64,000 bases of DNA from Phycisphaeraceae bacterium (lineage in GTDB: Bacteria > Planctomycetota > Phycisphaerae > Phycisphaerales > UBA1924), in assembly GCA_019636795.1 (NCBI GenBank), contig JAHBWW010000002.1, positions 434,001 through 498,000 of the forward strand, in the 5' to 3' direction. Below are positions 1 to 9,427 of the stretch, piece after piece. Below the pieces are notes generated by a model. The model was given only the letters and a program-made list of their open reading frames with translations. It made no database searches and was not told the DNA's origin. The first letter of the stretch is position 1; the number at the start of each line of letters is the position of its first letter. The position numbers were made by a program, and so were the translations under genes.

Positions 1-156
1 TTGTCGCGGATCGATGAGGGCCGGTTTGGGCTGTGCGAGTTGACTGGTCGTGCGATTCGGCTGGAGCGGTTGCGTGAGCTTCCATGGGCGCGGTTTTCGA
101 TTGATGCTGCGCGCGAGCTTGAGCGGCGTTCGTACACCGGCCGCTGGACGCCGTGA
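1..156 (+). CDS. DksA/TraR-like zinc-finger regulator, C-terminal fragment
   Basis: The window opens inside this gene, so the 5' part is missing. The visible 51 residues contain GLCELTGRAI, then RLERLRELPWARFSIDAA and an ELERR tail. That pattern is typical of the C-terminal zinc-finger helix region of TraR/DksA-family proteins, which bind the RNA polymerase secondary channel. Only one of the usual cysteines (in LCELTG) lies in the fragment, and the second Cys pair is replaced by TGR and SIDA, as in many degenerate members. The stop codon TGA overlaps the GTG start of lspA (GTGA), so the two genes are probably translationally coupled. Family assignment is fairly safe. Whether the protein still binds zinc cannot be judged. 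Confidence 0.72.
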   Translation: MSRIDEGRFGLCELTGRAIRLERLRELPWARFSIDAARELERRSYTGRWTP

Positions 157-791
157 GCGTTGAACGTGAACAAGATGTGAAGGATGAGACGCGGGTGCGC
201 GAAATGGTGCCTGCTGGGCGGAGTGTGCGCGCTTGGGCGGTGCTTGCGGTGGTTGTGGTTGCGGGCCTGGTGATTGATCTAGCGAGCAAGAATCTGGCTT
301 TTGAGCGTGTTGCGGCGTTCCCGGTGGTGGTTGACAGGCAGGCGGTGTTGTCGACGGATCGGCTGGACATGCTGATTCCGGTGCATGAGCCGGTGGTGGT
401 GGTGCCTTCGGTGCTTGAGTTCACGCTGGTGCTCAATCCGGGCGCGGTGTTTGGCGTGGGCGCGGGGAAGCGGTGGTTTTTTGTGGCGTTCACGGTGTTG
501 GCGCTGGGTTTTGCGATGTGGATCTTCAGTTGCTGGACGCGAGAGCGGGACCGGCTGGCGCATGTTTCGATCGGGCTGATCGTTGCTGGCGGGCTGGGGA
601 ATCTGTATGACCGGCTGGTGTATGCGTGCGTGCGGGACTTCATTCATCCGCTGCCGGGGCACAGCCTGCCGTTTGGGATTTCGTGGCCTGGTGGGAACCG
701 GGATCTGTGGCCTTATGTGTCGAATGTGGCGGATCTGTATCTGATCGTGGGGATTGTGGTGCTGCTGGTGCTGAACTGGAAGAAGGGTTGA
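153..791 (+). CDS. lspA: Lipoprotein signal peptidase II (LspA)
   Basis: Inner-membrane aspartyl protease that removes the signal peptide from diacylglyceryl-modified prolipoproteins. The 212-residue protein has four hydrophobic segments and the family motifs in order: DLASKN near the end of the first membrane helix, NPGAVFG, GGLGNLYDR, the catalytic Asp in VRDF, and NVADLY with the second catalytic Asp. It is longer than E. coli LspA (about 164) because of a polar N-terminal tail and a periplasmic insert around residues 50-85. The GTG start overlaps the upstream stop codon. Its partner enzyme Lgt is encoded about 13.7 kb downstream in this window. Several lipoproteins here, such as the FlgI-like protein and the sugar-binding protein, are likely substrates. 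Confidence 0.95.
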   Translation: MSVEREQDVKDETRVREMVPAGRSVRAWAVLAVVVVAGLVIDLASKNLAFERVAAFPVVVDRQAVLSTDRLDMLIPVHEPVVVVPSVLEFTLVLNPGAVFGVGAGKRWFFVAFTVLALGFAMWIFSCWTRERDRLAHVSIGLIVAGGLGNLYDRLVYACVRDFIHPLPGHSLPFGISWPGGNRDLWPYVSNVADLYLIVGIVVLLVLNWKKG

Positions 792-861
792 TGCGGACGG
801 GCGGCGCTTGGCGCGGGCGAGAGTTCTGGTACAGTGTCGGAAGGAACAGGAGGTTTTGGTG

Positions 862-1659
862 ATGTTGAAGTGCGGCTTGCTCGCGGGGTTGGTTTCGGCG
901 TTGATGGGTTCGATGGCATTGGCGCAGGGGGTTGGGTATACGGATACGCCGAAGTTGCCTGGGCAGGAGTGGCGCGTGCATGACAAGGACCGGCCGAACC
1001 CGCCGGTGGTGGATGCGGGGCCGGGGCTGAAGGAGGCGATGCCGGTGCCGGCGGATGCGACGGTGCTGTTTGACGGGACGAGCCTGAGCGCGTGGCGGCA
1101 TGGGGATGGGAAGGATGCGGCGTGGTCGCTGGTTGATGGCGGGGCGATGGAAGTCAAACGCGGGACGGGCGACATCCAGACGCGCGAGCATTTCGGGGAT
1201 GTGCAGCTGCATATCGAGTGGATGACGCCGACGGTGATTGAGGGCGAGAGCCAGGGGCGTGCGAACTCGGGGGTGTTTTTCTTTGGGCGCTACGAGGTGC
1301 AGATTCTGGATTCGTGGGAGAATGTGACGTATGCCGATGGGCAGGCGGGGTCGCTGTATGGGCAGTATCCGCCGATGGTGAATGCGAGCCGCAAGCCGGG
1401 CGAGTGGCAGACGTTTGATATTGTGTTCATCGCGCCGCGGTTTGATGAGGATGGGTCGGTGAAGAGCCCGGCGTATGTGACGGTGTTTCACAACGGGGTG
1501 CTGGTGCATCACCATCGAGAGATGGTCGGGGCGACGGCGCACCGGGCTGTGGGGACGTATTCGGCGCACGGGGAGAAGGGGCCGATCAAGTTGCAGGACC
1601 ACGGGAATCCGGTGAGGTTCAGGAATGTGTGGGTGAGGGAGCTTGATTCATCGCGCTGA
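862..1659 (+). CDS. Secreted DUF1080 (3-keto-disaccharide hydrolase-like) protein
   Basis: ATG at 862 is preferred over an in-frame start at 808 because AGGAACAGGAGG lies just upstream and residue 1 then begins a clean signal peptide (MLKCGLLAGLVSALMGSMALAQ). The mature part has ATVLFDGTSLSAWRHGDG near residue 55 and a later REMVGATAHRA region, with a lectin-like all-beta composition. This fits the DUF1080 family (PF06439), which is greatly expanded in planctomycetes. Family members have been linked to hydrolysis of 3-keto-glycosides or to carbohydrate binding, and the exact substrate here is unknown. The 3' end overlaps the convergent hypothetical gene by 12 bases. Confidence 0.85.
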   Translation: MLKCGLLAGLVSALMGSMALAQGVGYTDTPKLPGQEWRVHDKDRPNPPVVDAGPGLKEAMPVPADATVLFDGTSLSAWRHGDGKDAAWSLVDGGAMEVKRGTGDIQTREHFGDVQLHIEWMTPTVIEGESQGRANSGVFFFGRYEVQILDSWENVTYADGQAGSLYGQYPPMVNASRKPGEWQTFDIVFIAPRFDEDGSVKSPAYVTVFHNGVLVHHHREMVGATAHRAVGTYSAHGEKGPIKLQDHGNPVRFRNVWVRELDSSR

Positions 1660-2550
1660 TTTTGCCCGGAATATTGCGAAGACGCCGATTGCCACTGCGA
1701 CGATACCTGTGACAATCAGAGGCCAACTGACGCGGGCGATCTTGGTTTGTTCGTATTGAGCGGGCGTGGTCGGAAATCCGTTGGCTGGATTGCCAGGACC
1801 GGCCAAGAGTTTCATTTCGATAGCCATGCGATTATCGACGGCAATTTGTTCGATGCTTTCGATATCGAATATTGCAGGGTTTCCTTTGGGATGATGTTCC
1901 ACGCTTGCGAGGCGAAAGGACGAACTATTCGATTTGGTGACCAGATGCAGTTCTGGTGGTGATCGTGGGTCGATTGAGAAGGCGTATTCAACTTGCGGGC
2001 GCCCGGTGCCGGGGTCTGCTGCTGCCCAAAACGTGCGTGGGATGCCTGCGGGATCAAACACGACAGCTCCCATTCGAGGATTATTCGGATCTGGCCCACC
2101 CATCGGGAAGGTCAATCGCCAAGACCGATCGGAACCGCGTTCGACTCGAGTCACTCGTGATTGGTCTGCAAGAAACCATTGCCGGTAGGCGCCTAGGAGA
2201 TATCCGGTGACAGAGCGCAGGGACCGACTTACGTCGGGCTCGACATGGACAATTGAGCCGCGACGGGGCTCTCCGGCAAAGGTGCGGCCTTGAGGATCGA
2301 CCCCGACGACCCGGGTCAGTCCCATGTGAAACCATGCTTCAGTCGCAACGTCGTAGCCGATGACTGTTCGTCCCGCGCCGGGTTGATTGTCATCGGAATC
2401 GGACTCGTAGACAGCGACCAAGGTGCCTGTGGGTGTGGCCCACATGAGGACTTCTGCCTTCCAATCCTCCCAAGTGGATGGGTTGTACTTCACGTCTAGT
2501 GCGGCTGCTGGTGATACAAGAACAATGGCGAGGAGGCAAATCAGTCGCAT
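1648..2550 (-). CDS. Secreted or membrane-anchored hypothetical protein
   Basis: No family recognised. The 300-residue product starts with a signal peptide (MRLICLLAIVLVSPAAALD) and ends with one hydrophobic helix (WPLIVTGIVAVAIGVFAIFR) followed by basic residues. It is therefore probably exported and anchored by its C terminus. The middle is rich in beta-type sequence with repeated GxxR and VEP motifs. It is the last gene of a three-gene minus-strand unit with a Cys-rich secreted protein (19-base gap) and a pseudopilin, which suggests a surface or secretion-related job. Its 3' end overlaps the convergent DUF1080 gene by 12 bases, and no terminator was seen between them. Confidence 0.7.
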   Translation of the reverse strand: MRLICLLAIVLVSPAAALDVKYNPSTWEDWKAEVLMWATPTGTLVAVYESDSDDNQPGAGRTVIGYDVATEAWFHMGLTRVVGVDPQGRTFAGEPRRGSIVHVEPDVSRSLRSVTGYLLGAYRQWFLADQSRVTRVERGSDRSWRLTFPMGGPDPNNPRMGAVVFDPAGIPRTFWAAADPGTGRPQVEYAFSIDPRSPPELHLVTKSNSSSFRLASVEHHPKGNPAIFDIESIEQIAVDNRMAIEMKLLAGPGNPANGFPTTPAQYEQTKIARVSWPLIVTGIVAVAIGVFAIFRAKSAR

Positions 2551-2569
2551 GTGGGCACTCGCTTTCGTG

Positions 2570-3034
2570 TTAATTCTCTTCGGGAGGGCCGGTGAGACAG
2601 GGATCTGCGCAGTTCCAGATCTGGAAAAGCTGCGGGACCGCAGCTACATCGAAATCGCCGACAATCCAGCAGCATCGGCCATCTGGAAGTATGGCGATCA
2701 ATTGTCCTCCAGGAGGCGGGCCTCCAGCGCACTCCCCGCGTGCAAAATAGGCATCTCCTTCGAGAGTGTAGACAAAACAGTGCGCCCATCGCCAGCCGTA
2801 TCGCCTTCTCATTTGGGGATCGTTGCTGAATCCGGATTCTGCATCAGTTTCACAGACCGTTGCTATGCTTCCCGAGCATGGTCCGCCAGCTGCGGGGGGT
2901 GGATTTCCGTCGGGTGGCCACTGAAAGAGATATTTGCAGCAGACCGGTGCCACCTGGGCCAGAGCGCCGGTGACAATTATTGCACAAGCGATGACACCCA
3001 TGATCTTTGGTGTGTGCACTGAGAGCCCTTTCAT
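2570..3034 (-). CDS. Small Cys-rich secreted hypothetical protein
   Basis: The start at 3034 (MKGLSVHTPKIMGVIACAIIVTGALAQ) gives a proper signal peptide. The longer in-frame extension runs into the pseudopilin gene and is rejected. The mature protein of about 128 residues has roughly eleven cysteines, including CC pairs, with aromatic and Pro/Gly-rich stretches (PPDGNPPPAAGGPC, GGPPPGGQL). It is probably disulphide-stabilised outside the cytoplasm. No known family is recognised. It sits 25 bases after the pseudopilin gene and 19 bases before the C-terminally anchored protein, so the three are likely co-transcribed from the G-tract promoter near 3850. Confidence 0.65.
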   Translation of the reverse strand: MKGLSVHTPKIMGVIACAIIVTGALAQVAPVCCKYLFQWPPDGNPPPAAGGPCSGSIATVCETDAESGFSNDPQMRRRYGWRWAHCFVYTLEGDAYFARGECAGGPPPGGQLIAILPDGRCCWIVGDFDVAAVPQLFQIWNCADPCLTGPPEEN

Positions 3035-3059
3035 AGAATAAAGTGAAAGACTTTCAAAC

Positions 3060-3818
3060 TCATCGATCGATCCCGCGTACACCAAACCATGTCGAAATGA
3101 TCGGAATGCCAATGCCTTGATCCAGGAATAGCGGCAGGCCTCCTCGAAAATCCATATGTGTGCCGCTGGTTGCGGAGCCGTCACTGAATGCCACTGGCGA
3201 GACCCACGGCCCCGCGCAACAGAACCCCATGGCGACACCTTCGCTGGGGTTGAGTCCATTGTTCTCGCGAACAAGCAATCCTTTGAGACTTGGAAACAGT
3301 ACCTGATACTGACGTGTAGGCCGAGAGGCCTGCAGACCCGTGCGGGGAACATGGCCGGGGCGCATCTCGTCAGGATTGTAAACCATCGCGATGGACATCA
3401 TGTAGGAAAAGTTTCGCCCGTTCAATGTGTCGGGGTCGACTGCTGCGACATTCTCGAAGTGGCCACTGGCGATCATGGGAAGTGCCCAGTCTCCGGCGAC
3501 GCGATACAGGTGCCCAGTGAAGTTGTAAGGATAAGGATACGTATCAGCGAAGTCGGCAGCGTACATTGACACGGTTGCGGAATGTTGACGGATGAGGGAG
3601 ATGTCGCGAGTCAGTTTGGCTTGAGAGGATGCGCGGCCCAACGCCGGTGCCAGCATGCCAATAAGAATCATGACAATACCGATGACAACGACGAGTTCCA
3701 TCATGGAGAAACCTCGCCGAATCAAACTGTGTGGGGATATGTGTGCCTGGCAATCCTGCGGGATTACGGATATGGCCACTATTCGAGTTGCGCCCTGTCC
3801 ACGCCGCGGTCGCATCAT
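3060..3818 (-). CDS. Type II secretion-type pseudopilin (prepilin N-methylation protein)
   Basis: The signature IRRGFSMMELVVVIGIVMILIGML at residues 33-56 is a class III prepilin cleavage/methylation site: processing falls after Gly36, giving Phe +1 and a hydrophobic stalk helix, though the usual Glu at +5 is shifted by one. A 36-residue leader is long but common in planctomycetes. The globular part is poor in known motifs. Two tandem ATG codons at 3818/3815 follow a good SD (AGGAG at 3823-3827). The gene heads a three-gene operon. Its promoter spacer contains a 13-G run, so expression may be phase variable. The cleaving enzyme (PilD) is not in the window; gspD and gspE are 12-16 kb away. Confidence 0.85.
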   Translation of the reverse strand: MMRPRRGQGATRIVAISVIPQDCQAHISPHSLIRRGFSMMELVVVIGIVMILIGMLAPALGRASSQAKLTRDISLIRQHSATVSMYAADFADTYPYPYNFTGHLYRVAGDWALPMIASGHFENVAAVDPDTLNGRNFSYMMSIAMVYNPDEMRPGHVPRTGLQASRPTRQYQVLFPSLKGLLVRENNGLNPSEGVAMGFCCAGPWVSPVAFSDGSATSGTHMDFRGGLPLFLDQGIGIPIISTWFGVRGIDR

Positions 3819-3836
3819 AAGACTCCTGCTGTGTAA

Positions 3837-3867
3837 ACACTACCCCCCCCCCCCCACCCGGTGTCAA
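3837..3867 (-). promoter_or_regulatory. Sigma70-type promoter with poly-G spacer
   Basis: Read on the minus strand there is a perfect -35 hexamer TTGACA (3862-3867), then a 19-base spacer that includes 13 consecutive G, then a weak -10 TAGTGT (3837-3842). The predicted transcript starts near 3830, just upstream of the SD and ATG of the pseudopilin gene. A spacer two bases shorter would be optimal, so slippage in the G run could switch promoter strength. Confidence 0.55.
3843..3855. repeat. 13-base homopolymer (C on plus strand, G on minus)
   Basis: Thirteen identical bases in a row, by far the longest single-base run seen in the window. It lies 25-37 bases upstream of the pseudopilin start, between the candidate -35 and -10 boxes. 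Homopolymers of this length are prone both to replication slippage and to sequencing error, so the exact count is uncertain. Confidence 0.9.
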
Positions 3868-3970
3868 GTCCTCAAAAGTGGGGCGTTCTTTGTGACAACG
3901 CGGCGAAGGTGTGAGACGACCCCCTCGCTTGCGCTTGGGGCTCTTTGTTGTTGTGATTAGTTGGGCGCGC

Positions 3971-4010
3971 AAAAAACCCCCGGGCTGTGGTGGGAGGCGT
4001 GCCCGGGGGT
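3971..4010 (-). terminator. Intrinsic terminator of nrdJ
   Basis: On the minus strand a perfect 10-base-pair stem (ACCCCCGGGC / GCCCGGGGGT, 3976-3985 with 4001-4010) encloses a 15-base loop and is followed by a run of six T (3971-3976). It lies about 100 bases after the nrdJ stop codon. Confidence 0.9.
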
Positions 4011-4107
4011 GGGAGGCGTGGTGTCAGGAGCGTGCGTTGGGAGGCGCATTGGGTGGCTCCCGACACCAACAGTGGGAACAGGTTGTAAGATTCAGGTCAT
4101 CAATCCA

Positions 4108-7659
<3,552 letters not shown>

Positions 7660-7690
7660 GGTCAGCCTAGAGATTTTTTGTCCACCGATT

Positions 7691-7729
7691 CACACTTTGG
7701 TTGACACGATCAACAAAGTGTGTCAGAAT
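7691..7729. promoter_or_regulatory. Palindrome and promoter-like hexamers upstream of nrdJ
   Basis: CACACTTTGGTTGA (7691-7704) pairs with TCAACAAAGTGTG (7710-7722) as a 13-base-pair inverted repeat with one bulged G. The same DNA holds a plus-strand TTGACA (7701-7706), a 17-base spacer and CAGAAT (7724-7729), which would drive transcription antisense to the small Cas2-like gene. It may be a repressor operator or an RNA hairpin. It does not match the NrdR box closely. Confidence 0.45.
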
Positions 7730-7778
7730 GCACTCCTCGGCCTTTCGACCGAGAAGTGAGTGAAAGGTGAAGGAAGCG

Positions 7779-8057
7779 TTACGCTGCCTTCTTGCCGTGG
7801 CAGTGGACCGACATCCACTGCCACACTTCTTCAGAGAGTTGCGCGCAAACAGGCCACGCGAAGGGCAAGACGACAAAGTCGTCTGCTTCGTGCGTGACCA
7901 GCAAGAGACGTCGACGGACCTCTCCCGGCGGCAACTCTGTGTGAACAACCCATGCAGACTGCATGAGCCTGCACGACGGACCGAGCGACCTGAGTTCTCG
8001 GTGAAGTCGTGCATAGTCGCGACTCGGCATTCGCAGGTCATAAGAGACGAGATACAT
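7779..8057 (-). CDS. Orphan Cas2-like/ferredoxin-fold small protein
   Basis: A 92-residue protein starting MYLVSYDLRMPSRDYARL, a beta-strand with an Asp right after it, followed later by RLMQSAWVVHT. This matches the layout of short Cas2/VapD-superfamily proteins (often annotated SinR-like) in which YDL and a QSxW strand frame a ferredoxin-like fold. Canonical Cas2 is a nuclease subunit of CRISPR adaptation, but no cas1, other cas gene or repeat array is present here, so a CRISPR role is unlikely. A good SD (AGGAG, nine bases before ATG) supports the start. It sits alone between nrdJ and dcd, with an A+T-rich stretch upstream. Function unknown; the superfamily call rests on pattern only. Confidence 0.6.
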   Translation of the reverse strand: MYLVSYDLRMPSRDYARLHRELRSLGPSCRLMQSAWVVHTELPPGEVRRRLLLVTHEADDFVVLPFAWPVCAQLSEEVWQWMSVHCHGKKAA

Positions 8058-8217
8058 AAAAAAACTCCTGTGCGGCTCACTCGCCGCGAAGTGCCCGGCC
8101 CGGCAACACGACTTGTGTTACCCGATGACGGGCTCGATGAAAAACGTTGTTTCGGTCTCATGCCGTGCCCCGCTCCAAATGAGGTTGATAATATATAAAA
8201 AAAACATATTACATCTT

Positions 8218-8808
8218 TTAATCCACCTTCGGCAATGTCAGACCGTCCTGGTCCTGGTACTTACCTTTCTTATCTGCGTAACTGACGGCACACACTCGGT
8301 CGGCTTTGAGGAAGACCAATTGGGCGATGCCTTCGTTGGCGTAGACCTTGGCCGGGAGTGGGGTTGTGTTGCTGATTTCGATGGTGATCTTGCCGCGCCA
8401 TTCGGGTTCGAGTGGCGTGACGTTGACGATGAGGCCGCAGCGGGCGTAGGTGCTTTTGCCGACGCAGAGGACGAGGACGTCGCGCGGGATGGTGAAGGTT
8501 TCGACGGTTTCGCAGAGGGCGAAGGAGTTTGGGGGGATGATGACGTGGTCGAGGGGATGGCCGTCCTGGCCATCAGCCTCCTGCACATCCACATCGACCA
8601 TGAAGCGGTCGTCGAATTTTTTAGGATCGACGACAGCGATGCCCCCTCCTCGGGGCGTTGGGGTAAAGATTTTGAAACGGGTTCCGACGCGGACGTCGTA
8701 GCCGTAGCTGGAGACGCCGTAGGAGATTGATCCTGGGCGTTTTCTGGCGTCCTCGAACGGCTCGATGCCGATGAGTTCGCGGATCTGTGTGTCGCATAAG
8801 ACAGCCAT
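8218..8808 (-). CDS. dcd: dCTP deaminase
   Basis: Deaminates dCTP to dUTP for thymidylate synthesis. The 196-residue length is normal. The family core [21 protein letters not shown] is followed by the [22 protein letters not shown] block, which carries the residues for nucleotide binding and catalysis (the Glu in the NEGI region). An early SYGYDVRVG motif is also typical. ATG at 8808 is preceded by GGGAGG ten bases upstream. Together with nrdJ on the same strand 0.5 kb downstream it forms a local deoxynucleotide-supply neighbourhood, although the Cas2-like gene lies between them. Confidence 0.93.
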   Translation of the reverse strand: MAVLCDTQIRELIGIEPFEDARKRPGSISYGVSSYGYDVRVGTRFKIFTPTPRGGGIAVVDPKKFDDRFMVDVDVQEADGQDGHPLDHVIIPPNSFALCETVETFTIPRDVLVLCVGKSTYARCGLIVNVTPLEPEWRGKITIEISNTTPLPAKVYANEGIAQLVFLKADRVCAVSYADKKGKYQDQDGLTLPKVD

Positions 8809-8871
8809 GGCACGAATGCCTCCCGTTTTTGCCCGGCGTGCGGGCGATGACTTATCGCTGAAACAAGCGGA

Positions 8872-8910
8872 CCAGGTCGCGACGCATGCTTCCCAATGTC
8901 GTTGACCTGG
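8872..8910. other. Hairpin-forming segment upstream of dcd
   Basis: CCAGGTC (8872-8878) pairs with GACCTGG (8904-8910), and inside it CGAC (8880-8883) pairs with GTCG (8898-8901), leaving a 14-base loop. If transcribed on the minus strand it would lie in the dcd leader. The loop carries GGGAAGCA, which recalls but does not match the SRP RNA tip. Confidence 0.4.
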
Positions 8911-8927
8911 CCATGATCTGCTCCCAA

Positions 8928-8952
8928 GAACCCGAACGGAACGTTCGGGTTC
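8928..8952. other. Perfect 11-bp inverted repeat
   Basis: GAACCCGAACG (8928-8938) and CGTTCGGGTTC (8942-8952) are separated by three bases. No T run follows on either strand, so it is more likely an operator or a structured leader element than a terminator. Confidence 0.5.
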
Positions 8953-9427
8953 GCCGACTGATCCCCGGAGTGGGTGGCGAAGGGTGTCACTCGCTCCGAG
9001 ACTCTACGATACCACAACCTATCGTACAAGCAAGTGGCAAAAGCACAAAATACGGTAGATTGTCCGTGCATAACCTGTCACTTGGTGTCAACTGTTGTTG
9101 CGACAGGGGTTTAGGGTGGCCTGCGGGGTGTTTTTCGGACGGTATGGCCACAAGATCTTGTGTGAAATGATCAAAAAAGTTGGTTTGGTATCCCACATCA
9201 AGGGGAGTGGGCGAACTGGTTCCACAGGGGGTGGTTGGGTACGTTATTTGATAGGATTTTGATCCCGTGTTGTGGTGGGTCAGCGGGTGGATTGAGCGAG
9301 GTGTATGCGGGAATCGTGGGAGAGGATGGAACGGGAGCACCCCGAACGTCGAACCGCTATAGTGGCTCGGGTCGTCGGTGGGTGCGCACACGATGCGTGG
9401 AACGACTGGCCGAAACTGGAGATTGTC

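Larger units (their letters stand above)
8809..9427. other. Intergenic region between dcd and the FlgI-like gene
   Basis: About 620 bases between divergent genes. No convincing ORF or tRNA was seen. It contains two clear hairpin-forming segments (8872-8910 and 8928-8952), listed separately, and must hold the promoters of both flanking genes. No strong pair of promoter hexamers stood out. A longer frame (from 9305) runs into the FlgI-like gene but lacks a signal peptide at its start and is not used. Confidence 0.6.

Noticed and set aside
640-1602. Minus-strand frame of 320 codons opposite the DUF1080 gene
   Set aside because: Composition is Arg/His/Pro-rich with no motif, as expected for the reverse of a high-G+C gene, and it lies wholly antisense to a clear gene.
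3901-3945. Possible short gene with SPKRKRG-type translation near the nrdJ terminator
   Set aside because: The CTCGCTTGCGCTTGGGG-type stretch looks like a non-coding repeat type that often gives spurious short frames; there is no SD or conserved protein.
7660-7778. Adenosylcobalamin riboswitch expected before B12-dependent nrdJ
   Set aside because: No B12-box or multi-helix pattern was recognised in the short leader; only a simple palindrome is present.
7779-8057. CRISPR-Cas adaptation module
   Set aside because: Although the protein looks Cas2-like, no cas1 or repeat-spacer array was seen anywhere in the window.
8872-8952. Possible SRP (4.5S) RNA because of GGGAAGCA in a hairpin on the minus strand
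   Set aside because: The conserved GGUCAGGxxxGGAA order of the SRP tip is absent; only the GGAAGCA word fits.
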